Below, in pieces: positions 9,935-18,538 of a DNA stretch of 64,000 nucleotides. Position 1 is the first letter of the stretch. Each line of letters starts with the position of its first letter. Made by a program: the position numbers and the translations under genes. The notes under the pieces are model-generated. The model was not told the DNA's origin, made no database searches, and was given only the letters and a program-made list of their open reading frames with translations. The stretch is from Marinobacter sp. X15-166B. Lineage in GTDB: Bacteria; Pseudomonadota; Gammaproteobacteria; Pseudomonadales; Oleiphilaceae. Location: the NCBI RefSeq assembly GCF_001752365.1, contig NZ_MEIY01000001.1, forward strand, positions 2,224,473 to 2,288,472. The letters run 5' to 3'.

Positions 9935-11323
9935 CGCCTGAAACCGCGCAATTGCCTCCTGTCGGCTGGTTTTCAGATCGACAATGGGACGGCAATAGCC
10001 CGGTGGGATGTGGCCACCCACCCAGGGCTGATGAATCTGTTTGTTATCCAGGTCGGCAACTTCCGGTACATACTGACGGATGAACCGGCCCTGCGCGTCA
10101 AACCGTTCACTTTGCGTGGCCGGATTAAAAATCCGAAAGTAGGGCGCGGCGTCGGTTCCGGTGGACGCGCTCCATTGCCAGCCGCCATTGTTGGCGGCGA
10201 GAAAGCCGTCGATCAGTTTTGACATGAAGTAAGCTTCCCCCAGCCGCCAGTCCACAAACAGGTTTTTGCTGAGAAACATGGCGCTAATCATGCGCAACCG
10301 GTTGTGCATCCAGCCTGTCTGATTCAGCTGGCGCATGGCCGCATCCACGATGGGAATCCCGGTACGCCCCTCTTTCCAGGCTTCGAATGCTTCCCCTGGC
10401 GGGTTCCACTGCAACCGTTCGGTCTCCGTTTTGAACGCCCGGTGCATGCTGATCCGGGGGTAGTGGTACAGAATGTGGATGTAGAAGTCGCGCCAGGCAA
10501 TTTCGTTGACCCAGGTCTGCAGCCCTTCCTGTGCGGCCGTGTCGTCCGCGCACTGCCTCACCGCCTGTAAACATTGACGTCCGGAGAGCACTCCGCTGGC
10601 CAGGTAGGGAGAGATCTGGCTGGTTCCCGCCAGGGCCGGATATTCCCGGGCCTGGTGGTAGTCCCCGCCGCGTTCCGTCAGAAACGCTTCCAGCTGATCG
10701 TGGGCGGCAGATTCACCGCTGGCAACCAGTGGTGGCGGGGCGGCGGCATAGCCGGGCAGGTCGGTGTTCAGCTGCGCCGCGTGAACCGGCTCCCCACGGG
10801 CCTTGGGGATGGGATGAATGGGTAGAGCTTGAGCGTCCGTCCACTGCCGCCAGGTGCGTGCAAAGGGTGTGAACACCGAGTAGGGCCGCTCTTGCCGGGT
10901 CAGAATGCTGCCGACCGGGGCGACGCACTGGTCGTGGTGTGGCCGCCACTCAATCTCAAGCGCTGCGAGTCGTTGTCGCGTCTCGGTGTCGCGGCGACGC
11001 TCGTTAACACCGTATTCTTCATTGCAGTAAACCTGGCGGATGCCCTCCGTGCGGCACCAGTCGACCAGCTGGTCGATGCCGTCCGCGAACCGGTGCGCGC
11101 TGAGCAGGGTCAGCGGAATACCCAGGCGGGCCAGCTCCTTGCTGACCTGGTTGACGCTATCCACCACCAAGCGCAGGCGCGCCGGTGACCAGTCATGCAG
11201 TTGCCATTGATCCACGGTGACCATAAAACAGGCGATCACCCGGGCGTCGCCCTGGCAGGCCGCGTGCAGGGCCGGGTTGTCGGCCAGCCGCAGGTCATTT
11301 CTAAACCAGACCAGACGTGTCAT
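9923..11323 (-). CDS. phrB: deoxyribodipyrimidine photolyase (class I CPD type)
   Basis: Photolyase repairs UV-induced cyclobutane pyrimidine dimers with light energy captured by a folate-type antenna and reduced FAD. The 466-residue protein starts MTRLVWFRNDLRLADNPAL, the photolyase alpha/beta domain. The FAD-binding half contains RDFYIHIL, WKEGRTGIPIVDAAMRQL, GWMHNRLRM and NNGGWQWSASTGTDA, where the tryptophan and Asn residues near FAD are conserved. Length and motifs fit DNA photolyase rather than DASH cryptochrome. It stands alone on the minus strand and overlaps the moeB-like gene by 12 bp. Confidence 0.95.
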   Translation of the reverse strand: MTRLVWFRNDLRLADNPALHAACQGDARVIACFMVTVDQWQLHDWSPARLRLVVDSVNQVSKELARLGIPLTLLSAHRFADGIDQLVDWCRTEGIRQVYCNEEYGVNERRRDTETRQRLAALEIEWRPHHDQCVAPVGSILTRQERPYSVFTPFARTWRQWTDAQALPIHPIPKARGEPVHAAQLNTDLPGYAAAPPPLVASGESAAHDQLEAFLTERGGDYHQAREYPALAGTSQISPYLASGVLSGRQCLQAVRQCADDTAAQEGLQTWVNEIAWRDFYIHILYHYPRISMHRAFKTETERLQWNPPGEAFEAWKEGRTGIPIVDAAMRQLNQTGWMHNRLRMISAMFLSKNLFVDWRLGEAYFMSKLIDGFLAANNGGWQWSASTGTDAAPYFRIFNPATQSERFDAQGRFIRQYVPEVADLDNKQIHQPWVGGHIPPGYCRPIVDLKTSRQEAIARFQALKN

Positions 11324-11517
11324 GGTCTATCCTCAAGTGTGTGAGTGGCGTAATAAAATCACTGACTTGGGTATTCGCCGGGGCTCTCTGATTGGATTAT
11401 AGTGGAATTCAGCTGGGCTGCGGTGTGGTGAGCGTTTGTGCGTATTGTTCGTCACCCGCCGCGGCCGTCTAATTCGCGCCCCACAGGGCCATGTGGCATA
11501 GGGAGGATGCAGGCGCA
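11324..11517. promoter_or_regulatory. divergent gap between phrB and the DUF432/rimK operon
   Basis: A 194-bp gap separating divergent transcription units. On the plus strand a TATAGT hexamer at 11398-11403 is a plausible -10 for the five-gene operon, but its best -35 (TTCGCC at 11374-11379, spacing 18) is poor. Just before the first gene there is a good ribosome binding site, AGGGAGG. Confidence 0.35.
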
Positions 11518-12336
11518 GTGACACATTTATTGAACCCGGAAGCGGTCGTGAAAGACGGTCGCTGGAACACGCCTTATACCTTTAACTCGGGTGAAACCCA
11601 GTACCACGAGCTCGCCCAGTTGAGATTGTGGGTCACCATGCTGGACAGCGAATGGCAGATCCGGGTAGACCGCTCGGGCGATGAACCCGACCGGTTGCGC
11701 TGGAGTGAGACCGTGAATTACGTCCTCCCCGGCACGGAGGTGACGTTGCAGCGGTTCATGCGTCCGGAAGACAAGAGTACGGTGGTGTATCTGCCCGTGA
11801 TGGCCAAACTGCCCACCGTAATCCGGCCCTATCAGCCGCTGACCATCCTAGCCGGCGGTGAGTGCACCATCTACGTTGGCACCGTGGTGTGGATGCGTAT
11901 CTGTGTCGGTCCGCAGCGGCAGGAGCTCGTCGATCTGCCGTTGTCGGAACCGTCCTTGACCTGGGTGGGCCCGTCCACCATGGAGGGCGATTTGTGTTAC
12001 ACCGCGCCGAGCTATGCCCGTCTGCTGCTGGACGCGGTACCCCGCCGGCCCTGGCGTGCGGTGACCCCGGTGCGTATCCGCAATCGCCGCGATGAGCCAT
12101 TGCTGGTGGAACGGTTCAGTTTGCCTACCCGGTTGTTGTCGCTTCATGAAAACGAGCACGGCGAGCTGTGGACCCCGCGGGTCACGGTAACCTGTGAAAC
12201 CGAGATGAACTCGGCGCGGTTGAAAATTGACAAGAATCTGATTGAGCTGGCCGGAAACTGCACCCTGATTGCCCCCGCACGGGACTACAGCGAGCGGGTT
12301 TACCTTCATCGGGCCATTGACAGGATGTTTGGATGA
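11518..12336 (+). CDS. uncharacterised protein resembling DUF432
   Basis: First gene of a five-gene operon. GTG 11518 is chosen because AGGGAGG precedes it at good spacing; an in-frame ATG at 11491 lacks one. The 272-residue product has no signal peptide, no membrane segment and no catalytic motif that I can recognise. It appears beta-rich, with many short alternating hydrophobic stretches and several conserved-looking prolines (for example LPTVIRPYQPLTILAGGE and SLTWVGPSTMEGDLCYTAPS). From memory of the family it resembles DUF432 proteins, often next to MscS channel genes; this assignment is recall, not a search. The 4-bp overlap with the MscS gene suggests coupled expression and perhaps physical association. 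Confidence 0.7.
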   Translation: MTHLLNPEAVVKDGRWNTPYTFNSGETQYHELAQLRLWVTMLDSEWQIRVDRSGDEPDRLRWSETVNYVLPGTEVTLQRFMRPEDKSTVVYLPVMAKLPTVIRPYQPLTILAGGECTIYVGTVVWMRICVGPQRQELVDLPLSEPSLTWVGPSTMEGDLCYTAPSYARLLLDAVPRRPWRAVTPVRIRNRRDEPLLVERFSLPTRLLSLHENEHGELWTPRVTVTCETEMNSARLKIDKNLIELAGNCTLIAPARDYSERVYLHRAIDRMFG

Positions 12337-13247
12337 GCGAGCAGAGCGGACTGAGCGTGTTGGGGGTGTTTTCCGGCATACAGTGGGAGCATTGGTTCAG
12401 CGCCATTGTGCTGTTACTCGCCGGGGTGGTGTTGGCCTCCATGAGTGCCCGGTGGATCAATCACCTGATGCACAAACGGGCGTCCCGTCACCACGCCGTG
12501 CTGGTGCGGCGGCTGGTGTTTTACGCGATCCTGGTGTTTTTTGGCATTGCGGCGATGTACGAAGCCGGGTTTTCGATGGATGTGATGCTGGGCGCCGCCG
12601 GTATTCTCACCGTTGCAATTGGCTTCGCGTCACAAACCTCCGCGTCGAATATGATCAGCGGGTTGTTCCTGTTGGTCGAAAGTCCGTTCCGGATCGGCGA
12701 ATATATTGAGGTGGATGGCACCTTGGGGGAGGTCGTGGGGGTTGATGTGTTGAGTGTAAAACTGCGGACTCCGGACAATCTGTACATCCGGATCCCCAAC
12801 GAAACCCTGATCAAGACGCTGGTGGTGAACCGGTCACGCTTCCCCATTCGACGGCTGGACCTGAGTATCCGGATTGCCTTCGCCGAGGATATTGAGCGGG
12901 TAGAGCAATTGCTGATGGCGCTGGCGGCGAAAAGTCCCGGTACACTCGAAGAGCCCGAGCCGTTTGTTCTGGTCACCGGGTTTGGACCCTCGTCGGTGGA
13001 TCTGCAGTTTTCATTTTGGGTAACCAAGGACAATGTCCGTGAGGGACACAGCGACATGATGGTCGCGGTTAAACGCATGCTGGATCGGGAGGGCATAGAA
13101 ATACCCTTCCCGCACACCAGCATTTATGCTGGCAGTCACTCGGAACCCTTCCGTATCGAATTGGTGACCCCCCAGCACAACAAGGAAGAGGAACAAGATG
13201 ATGTCAATGCCAACGGCGGAGCCGCACACAGAGTTGTCGGACACTGA
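12333..13247 (+). CDS. MscS-family mechanosensitive ion channel
   Basis: Small-conductance mechanosensitive channels open under membrane tension and release solutes on hypo-osmotic shock. The 304-residue protein has three N-terminal membrane helices (about 20-42, 62-82 and 88-118). The pore-lining third helix is Gly/Ala-rich ([20 protein letters not shown]), followed by the MscS beta-domain signature [18 protein letters not shown] and the C-terminal alpha/beta domain ending IEIPFPH. Typical MscS proteins end soon after that motif; here about 45 further polar residues follow, and the last 50 bp overlap the next gene. The companion genes suggest a regulated channel, not a stand-alone safety valve, which is an inference. 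Confidence 0.92.
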   Translation: MSEQSGLSVLGVFSGIQWEHWFSAIVLLLAGVVLASMSARWINHLMHKRASRHHAVLVRRLVFYAILVFFGIAAMYEAGFSMDVMLGAAGILTVAIGFASQTSASNMISGLFLLVESPFRIGEYIEVDGTLGEVVGVDVLSVKLRTPDNLYIRIPNETLIKTLVVNRSRFPIRRLDLSIRIAFAEDIERVEQLLMALAAKSPGTLEEPEPFVLVTGFGPSSVDLQFSFWVTKDNVREGHSDMMVAVKRMLDREGIEIPFPHTSIYAGSHSEPFRIELVTPQHNKEEEQDDVNANGGAAHRVVGH

Positions 13248-13701
13248 CCACACAACCCGAATGCAGTTGGGCTGGCGGGAGTGGGTGACGCTCCCGGACC
13301 TGGATATCCCGCGCATCAAGGCCAAAGTGGACACCGGCGCCCGCACCTCCTGCCTGCACACCTTCCGCACCGAACCCTACACCACGGACGACGGCGAACG
13401 GCGGGTGCGCTTCTGGGTGCACCCCGATCAGCAGGACATGCACCAGGTGGTGGAGTGCGATGCACTGGTGGTGGATGAACGCCAGGTGACCGATTCCGGC
13501 GGCCATAAGGAACTGCGCTTGGTGATCACCACCAGCCTGCAGATCGGCGGCCAGCAGTGGCCCATCGAAATGACCCTGACCAACCGGGACACCATGCGGT
13601 TTCGCATGCTGCTGGGCCGGACCGCAATGGCCGGGCGCTGCATCGTAATTCCGGAATCATCTTACCTGACTGACGAAGCGGGCGAGCAGGTGACCCCATG
13701 A
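13198..13701 (+). CDS. rimB: RimB-like retropepsin-fold protease (ATP-dependent zinc protease family)
   Basis: Members of this family, annotated as ATP-dependent zinc proteases, have a retropepsin-like aspartic fold. In Pseudomonas, RimB works with RimK to control the glutamate tail on ribosomal protein S6. The 167-residue protein has the aspartic signature [12 protein letters not shown] at about residues 40-51 and the late [10 protein letters not shown] motif, a pattern like the second flap and hydrophobic-Gly of single-domain retropepsins. ATG 13198 follows GGAAGAGGA and lies inside the MscS gene, giving a 50-bp overlap. It overlaps rimK by 4 bp, so the two products are probably made in fixed ratio. 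Confidence 0.85.
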   Translation: MMSMPTAEPHTELSDTDHTTRMQLGWREWVTLPDLDIPRIKAKVDTGARTSCLHTFRTEPYTTDDGERRVRFWVHPDQQDMHQVVECDALVVDERQVTDSGGHKELRLVITTSLQIGGQQWPIEMTLTNRDTMRFRMLLGRTAMAGRCIVIPESSYLTDEAGEQVTP

Positions 13702-14603
13702 AAATAGCGATTCTGTCACGGAACCCATCACTGTATTCCACCCGCCGGCTGGTCGAGGAAGGCCTGAACCGCGGCCACGAGGTGCGGGTAGTCGATGTTT
13801 TGCATTGCTACATGAACATTACCTCGGCCAAACCGTCGATTCACTACCACGGCGAAACCCTGGACGGTTTTGATGTGGTCATCCCCCGGATCGGCGCCTC
13901 GGTCACCTTTTACGGCACCGCGGTATTGCGCCAGTTCGAAATGATGGGGGTGTTCCCGATGAACGAATCGGTGGCCATCTCCCGGTCCCGGGACAAGTTG
14001 CGTTCGTTGCAGTTGCTGGCGCGCAAAGGGGTGGGCATGCCGGTAACGGGGTTTGCCAACAAGCCGGACAACGTGCCGGAGTTGATCAAAATGGTGGGCG
14101 GTGCGCCGGTGGTGATCAAGCTGCTGCAGGGCACCCAGGGCATCGGTGTGGTGCTGGCGGAAACCCGCAAGGCCGCGGAGAGCGTGATTGAAGCCTTCAT
14201 GGGGTTGAAGGCGGATATACTGGTGCAGGAGTTTGTCAAAGAAGCCGGTGGGGCCGATATTCGCTGTTTTGTCATCGGTGACAAGGTGATAGCCGCCATG
14301 AAACGCCAGGCGCTGGAAGGCGAGTTCCGATCCAACTTGCATCGCGGCGGCACTGCGTCACTGGTGCGCATCAGCCCGGAAGAGCGCCGTACCGCAGTCG
14401 CCGCCGCGAAAGCCATGGGGCTGAATGTGGCGGGGGTGGATTTATTGCGCTCCAGCCGCGGGCCGCTGGTGATGGAAGTCAACTCGTCGCCTGGGCTTGA
14501 GGGCATCGAAAACGCCACCGGTAAAAACGTTGCCGGTTTGATCCTCAACTGGATCGAAAAAAATCAGAAGCCCCACAAAACACGTACCAAAGGAACCGGA
14601 TGA
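13698..14603 (+). CDS. rimK: RimK-type ATP-grasp alpha-L-glutamate ligase
   Basis: RimK adds glutamate residues to the C-terminus of ribosomal protein S6 and can make free poly-alpha-glutamate from ATP and glutamate. The 301-residue product matches E. coli RimK in length. It starts [18 protein letters not shown] and has the ATP-grasp parts [18 protein letters not shown] (ATP loop), [17 protein letters not shown], the [11 protein letters not shown] segment and the Mg-binding [13 protein letters not shown] near 255-267. It overlaps the rimB-like gene by 4 bp and is separated by 1 bp from the AstE-like gene. Whether the target here is S6, another protein or a small molecule cannot be told from sequence. 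Confidence 0.93.
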   Translation: MKIAILSRNPSLYSTRRLVEEGLNRGHEVRVVDVLHCYMNITSAKPSIHYHGETLDGFDVVIPRIGASVTFYGTAVLRQFEMMGVFPMNESVAISRSRDKLRSLQLLARKGVGMPVTGFANKPDNVPELIKMVGGAPVVIKLLQGTQGIGVVLAETRKAAESVIEAFMGLKADILVQEFVKEAGGADIRCFVIGDKVIAAMKRQALEGEFRSNLHRGGTASLVRISPEERRTAVAAAKAMGLNVAGVDLLRSSRGPLVMEVNSSPGLEGIENATGKNVAGLILNWIEKNQKPHKTRTKGTG

Positions 14604-14604
14604 T

Positions 14605-15669
14605 ATGGCCCGAGCCCCGTACCGGATTGCAGATGTTGATATTCGACCAGGCAGCCGACAAACGGTGGAGATGCCGGTGGCCAAATTGTATACCCACACC
14701 CCGTTGAACATTCCGATCGAAGTGGTGCACGGTCGGCGCAAGGGGCCGGTGCTGTTGGTGTGCGGGGCGATTCACGGGGATGAGATCAACGGCGTTGAAA
14801 TCATCCGAAGGCTATTAAGAAGCTCGGTACTGCGTCACTTGCGTGGCACTCTGGTGGCGGTCCCCATCGTCAACGTGTTCGGGTTTGTGCAGCGTACCCG
14901 TTATCTGCCGGATCGCCGGGACCTGAACCGGTGCTTCCCGGGGACGGAGACCGGTTCGCTGGGGGGGCGCATTGCGTACCTGCTGCGCACCAAAATCATG
15001 GCGCAGGTGACCCACATTATTGACCTGCATACCGGCGCCATTCACCGCTTCAACCTGCCGCAGATCCGCGCTGAACTGAAAAACCCGGAAACCATTCGCA
15101 TGGCGCAGGCCTTTGGGGCACCCGTGGTCATTAACGCGGGCTTGCGCGATGGCAGCTTGCGGGCGTACGCCGATTCCCAGGACATTCCTGCAGTCACCTT
15201 CGAAGGGGGGGAGGCGCTCCGGTTTGACGATGTGGTGATCACCAGCGGCGTGAAAGGGGTCATCCGGGTGATGCGCGAGTTGGGCATGGTGCCCCCGAAA
15301 ACCGGCCCCAGGGCGCCACGCAAACGCAGCGAAATAGCCGCCAGTTCGCAATGGGTCCGGACCGATATGGACGGCATCATGCGGCCGCTGGCCAGGTTGG
15401 GGCAACAAGTGCGCAAAGGCCAGAAGCTGGCCATGGTCGCTGACCCGTTCGGAGCGGTCGAACGGGAAATCAGCTCGCCCTGTTCGGGCATAGTGATCTG
15501 CGTGAATAATCTGCCCCTGGTGAACGAAGGCGAAGCCATCTACCACATCGCCCGGTTTGAGGAGCTCGGCGAAGCCGAAAAAGCCATGAGCTATTTCCGC
15601 GACTCCATGGACAGCGACGGCAGCGACGCGGTCATGCCGGCGCACCCGTGGGACGATTTGCAGAAGTAA
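14605..15669 (+). CDS. AstE/aspartoacylase-family zinc hydrolase
   Basis: Succinylglutamate desuccinylase/aspartoacylase proteins are M14-like zinc enzymes that remove acyl groups from amino acids. The 354-residue protein shows the zinc motif CGAIHGDEINGVEIIRRL (His and Glu ligands), the substrate-binding RRDLNRCFPG, the third ligand in IIDLHTGAIHRF and a catalytic-type Glu in VTFEGGEAL. A C-terminal domain of about 100 residues has a biotinyl/lipoyl-like turn (MRPLARLGQQVRKGQKLAMV), common in this subfamily. No arginine-succinyltransferase genes are nearby, so catabolic AstE is unlikely. Lying 1 bp after rimK, it may hydrolyse a RimK product or a related acyl-amino acid; this is inference. 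Confidence 0.85.
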   Translation: MARAPYRIADVDIRPGSRQTVEMPVAKLYTHTPLNIPIEVVHGRRKGPVLLVCGAIHGDEINGVEIIRRLLRSSVLRHLRGTLVAVPIVNVFGFVQRTRYLPDRRDLNRCFPGTETGSLGGRIAYLLRTKIMAQVTHIIDLHTGAIHRFNLPQIRAELKNPETIRMAQAFGAPVVINAGLRDGSLRAYADSQDIPAVTFEGGEALRFDDVVITSGVKGVIRVMRELGMVPPKTGPRAPRKRSEIAASSQWVRTDMDGIMRPLARLGQQVRKGQKLAMVADPFGAVEREISSPCSGIVICVNNLPLVNEGEAIYHIARFEELGEAEKAMSYFRDSMDSDGSDAVMPAHPWDDLQK

Positions 15670-15684
15670 GCCACGCGCCGCCGC

Positions 15685-16290
15685 TTAAACGACGTAGGCT
15701 TCACCGTTTTCAAACCGCGACCGGACCCAGGCAATTTTTGGTTGGATGGTCGCTAGCTGATAGTGGGGTGGGTCCGGAAACGACACCCAGTCACCGCCCC
15801 AGACCAGTGGGCCGGTGGCGTATTCGGCGACCGCGGTGTAGTCGCTGGCGTCCGTGGAGTAGGAGCCGTCGTCCCTGAAGATGCCTATGTCCCAGGCGAT
15901 CCCGAAATTGTGATTGCTGCGGCCGCCGCGAGCTTTGGTGACAATGTTACCGGCGTTACCAAAACGCCCTTGGCGGAACAGCCGGTTCTGTTCTTCGTAG
16001 GTGCGGGTGGCCGAGATGATTTTTACATTCACCCCGCGGCTGAGGGCCCTGTGCATGAACTGGCGGGCTTCTCTCTGGGCGCGCATGGACAGTGACGCAA
16101 TGTGCAGTTCGGTGCGACGGTCAAAGGTGCCCAATTCGCTTTTCAGGGCGTCGTAGCCGGCGTCAAAACTCGCTGAGGCGGCCTCCGACAGGGGCCCCCA
16201 AATGCCGTCAAGGGCGCCCTTGTAAAATCCTTCGGATTTCAGCAGCCGTTGAAAGAAGAGCACATCGGTTGCAAATAACCTGTCGCTCAT
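15685..16290 (-). CDS. M15-family D,D-/L,D-peptidase resembling phage endolysin
   Basis: M15 peptidases cut peptide cross-bridges of peptidoglycan. ATG 16290 is preceded by GGGAGGA at ideal spacing and gives 201 residues; longer in-frame starts lack this. The N-terminal 60 residues (FFQRLLKSEGFYKGALDGIW) look like a peptidoglycan-binding helix bundle. The catalytic part has the zinc motif SNHNFGIAWDIGIF (SxHxxGxAxD form) and a later DPPHYQ with the third ligand. There is no signal peptide and no nearby holin or phage gene, so how it would reach the wall is unclear. It converges with the RimK operon with only 15 bp between. Confidence 0.82.
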   Translation of the reverse strand: MSDRLFATDVLFFQRLLKSEGFYKGALDGIWGPLSEAASASFDAGYDALKSELGTFDRRTELHIASLSMRAQREARQFMHRALSRGVNVKIISATRTYEEQNRLFRQGRFGNAGNIVTKARGGRSNHNFGIAWDIGIFRDDGSYSTDASDYTAVAEYATGPLVWGGDWVSFPDPPHYQLATIQPKIAWVRSRFENGEAYVV

Positions 16291-16556
16291 CGGATTGTCC
16301 TCCCTGATTGCCATTGCCAGATTGCGGACCTGAGGCACACGTACCCCTGGGGGTTGCCGGGCAGTCGACCGGCCTGCTTCCTCCAGCTTCGTTAACCACC
16401 GCGTTACGGATGATCTGAAGCGCAACCCCTCCCACCATACCCTGTGCAGGTTTTAACAATTTTCCTGCGCAAATATGTCATGGCTCCCGCCTTGCGTGTG
16501 GTTCAGACTAAACTCATATCAATTATATTCACTGTAGCTGATAAGTGAGGACGGTT
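16291..16556. promoter_or_regulatory. divergent gap between M15 peptidase and fatty-acid cluster
   Basis: A 266-bp gap. A TATATT hexamer at 16524-16529 with AT-rich surroundings could be the -10 for the acyl-CoA genes, but no good -35 is seen. I see no clear fatty-acid regulator palindrome. Confidence 0.3.
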
Positions 16557-17318
16557 ATGGAGTTTCAAGGTGTTGCGGCGGTCGTCACGGGCGGCGCGTC
16601 GGGATTGGGTGAGGGCGCGGCGCGGGCGTTGGCGGCAGCGGGTTGCAAGGTCGCCATTCTGGACCTGAATGAACAGCGCGGTACGGCCGTTGCCCGGGAG
16701 TTGGGCGGCGTGTTCGTACAGTGCGACGTGTCTTCGGCACAAAGTGCCGAAACCGCCATGGCTCAGGCTCGCGATGCCCATGGGTTGTGCGGTGTGGCGG
16801 TGAATTGTGCCGGCATCGCACCCGCGGCGAAAATTTTGGGTAAAGACGGCCCGATGGCTTTGGAAAGCTTCAACAAGGTGGTTCAGGTTAACCTGGTGGG
16901 GTCCTTCAACCTCATGCGTCTGGCGGCAGCGGATATGGCTCAGCGTGAACCCAACGCCGACGGCGAGCGCGGCGCGATTATCGCCACCGCATCGGTGGCT
17001 GCGTTTGAAGGTCAGATCGGCCAGGTGGCTTACAGTGCTTCCAAGGGGGGCGTGGTGGCGATGACTTTACAGGCGGCCCGTGAGCTGGCGCGCAGCGGTA
17101 TCCGCGTGAACACGATTGCTCCGGGGCTGTTTATGACGCCCATGATGGAAGGGATGCCGCAGGAGGTTCAGGACAGCCTGGCTGCTACTTTACCGTTTCC
17201 CCAGCGGCTGGGTAAACCGGCGGAGTTTGGCATGTTGGTTGAACAGATCGTTAAAAACCCGGTGCTGAACGGCGAGACCATTCGGCTGGACTGTGCATTG
17301 AGGATGGCCCCCCGCTAA
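16557..17318 (+). CDS. short-chain dehydrogenase, probable 3-hydroxyacyl-CoA dehydrogenase
   Basis: An NAD(P)-dependent SDR of 253 residues, likely oxidising 3-hydroxyacyl-CoA to 3-ketoacyl-CoA in beta-oxidation, like the HSD10/type II enzyme. ATG 16557 follows GTGAGG by 6 bases. The cofactor loop TGGASGLGEGAARAL is at 10-24, the NCAG-type motif is NCAGIAPA and the catalytic site is YSASKGG with a Ser upstream in IATASVAAF. The order SDR, acyl-CoA dehydrogenase, thiolase gives three consecutive beta-oxidation activities. The true chain length or branched substrate is unknown. Confidence 0.88.
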   Translation: MEFQGVAAVVTGGASGLGEGAARALAAAGCKVAILDLNEQRGTAVARELGGVFVQCDVSSAQSAETAMAQARDAHGLCGVAVNCAGIAPAAKILGKDGPMALESFNKVVQVNLVGSFNLMRLAAADMAQREPNADGERGAIIATASVAAFEGQIGQVAYSASKGGVVAMTLQAARELARSGIRVNTIAPGLFMTPMMEGMPQEVQDSLAATLPFPQRLGKPAEFGMLVEQIVKNPVLNGETIRLDCALRMAPR

Positions 17319-17358
17319 CCGCGGGCTGCGGTTTGATAAATAGCGCTGGAGTATAGTG

Positions 17359-18510
17359 ATGCGTAATTATGGTGACTCAGACGAGTTAAAAATGTTCCGC
17401 GAGATGGCCGTAAAAGCCCTGCAAGCGGAAGTGCAACCCTACTATGAACAGTGGGACACCGACGGCATTGTGCCCCGGGAATTGTGGCGCACCCTGGGGC
17501 ATGCGGGCATGTTGTGCGTGGACGTGGCCGAAGAATACGGTGGTTCCGGCGTGCCGTTCGAGTATTCGGTGGTGGTGGTTGAAGAACTGGCGCGTATGGG
17601 GTTCGGCGGGCTGGCCACCAATGTCATGGTGCACTCGGATATTGTGGCGCCTTACATCAGTCATCTGGGCAATGACCAACAGCGTCAGTACTGGCTGCCG
17701 AAAATGGCGTCCGGCGAGGTGGTGGGGGCTATTGCCATGACCGAACCCGGTGCCGGCAGTGATTTGCAGGCCATGCGCAGCAGCGCGGTGGCTGACGGCG
17801 ACGGTTATGTTCTCAACGGTTCCAAAACGTTTATCACCAACGGACAGTACGCCGGGCTGGTGATTGTGGCGGCCAAAACCGACCCGTCAGCGGGGGCCCG
17901 GGGGATCAGTCTGTTTCTGGTGGACACCTCCTTGCCGGGCTTCAGCGTGGGTCGTAACCTGGAGAAAATCGGCCAGCACAGCGGCGACACCTCGGAGTTG
18001 TTTTTTGAGGATGTCCGCCTGCCACGCTCGGCCTTGCTGGGAGAAGAAGGTCAGGGCTTTGCTTATCTGATGCAGGAATTGCCGAGGGAGCGTCTGGTCA
18101 TTGGTGCCATCGGAGTCGCGGCGGCAAGAGGGGCGCTGGATCTGACCATCGATTACGCCGATCAACGGGTGTTGTTCGGGCAGAAGCTGAAACAGCTGCA
18201 GAACACCCGGTTCCGCATCGCCGAGATGGAAACCGATTACCGTATCAACCAGGCTTTTGTGAACCAGTGCATCGCTGATTACAGCCGCGGGGCGCTGGAT
18301 GCCGCCACCGCCTCCATGGCGAAATACAGCGCCACGGAAATGCAGTGTCGGGTCGCCGATGGCTGTCTGCAATTATTCGGCGGCTATGGGTACACCACCG
18401 AGTACCCGATTTCCCGTGCGTTCATCGATGCGCGGGTACAGCGGATCTACGGTGGCAGCTCGGAGGTGATGAAAGAAGTCATCGCCCGTTCGGTGCTGGG
18501 TAAAGACTGA
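17359..18510 (+). CDS. acyl-CoA dehydrogenase
   Basis: FAD-dependent acyl-CoA dehydrogenases make trans-2-enoyl-CoA and pass electrons to ETF. The 383-residue protein has family length; ATG 17359 follows GGAG by 7 bases. Signatures are AMTEPGAGSDLQAM (FAD/substrate), the FITNGQYAGLVIVAAKT segment, QLFGGYGYTTEYPISR and the C-terminal RIYGGSSEVMKEVIARSVL. The catalytic Glu position in the IYGGSSEVMKE region is of the short/medium-chain type. It lies 40 bp after the SDR gene and 28 bp before the thiolase gene. Confidence 0.93.
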   Translation: MRNYGDSDELKMFREMAVKALQAEVQPYYEQWDTDGIVPRELWRTLGHAGMLCVDVAEEYGGSGVPFEYSVVVVEELARMGFGGLATNVMVHSDIVAPYISHLGNDQQRQYWLPKMASGEVVGAIAMTEPGAGSDLQAMRSSAVADGDGYVLNGSKTFITNGQYAGLVIVAAKTDPSAGARGISLFLVDTSLPGFSVGRNLEKIGQHSGDTSELFFEDVRLPRSALLGEEGQGFAYLMQELPRERLVIGAIGVAAARGALDLTIDYADQRVLFGQKLKQLQNTRFRIAEMETDYRINQAFVNQCIADYSRGALDAATASMAKYSATEMQCRVADGCLQLFGGYGYTTEYPISRAFIDARVQRIYGGSSEVMKEVIARSVLGKD

Positions 18511-18538
18511 TAGCTTAAGCAACTGACAGGTGGACAGT

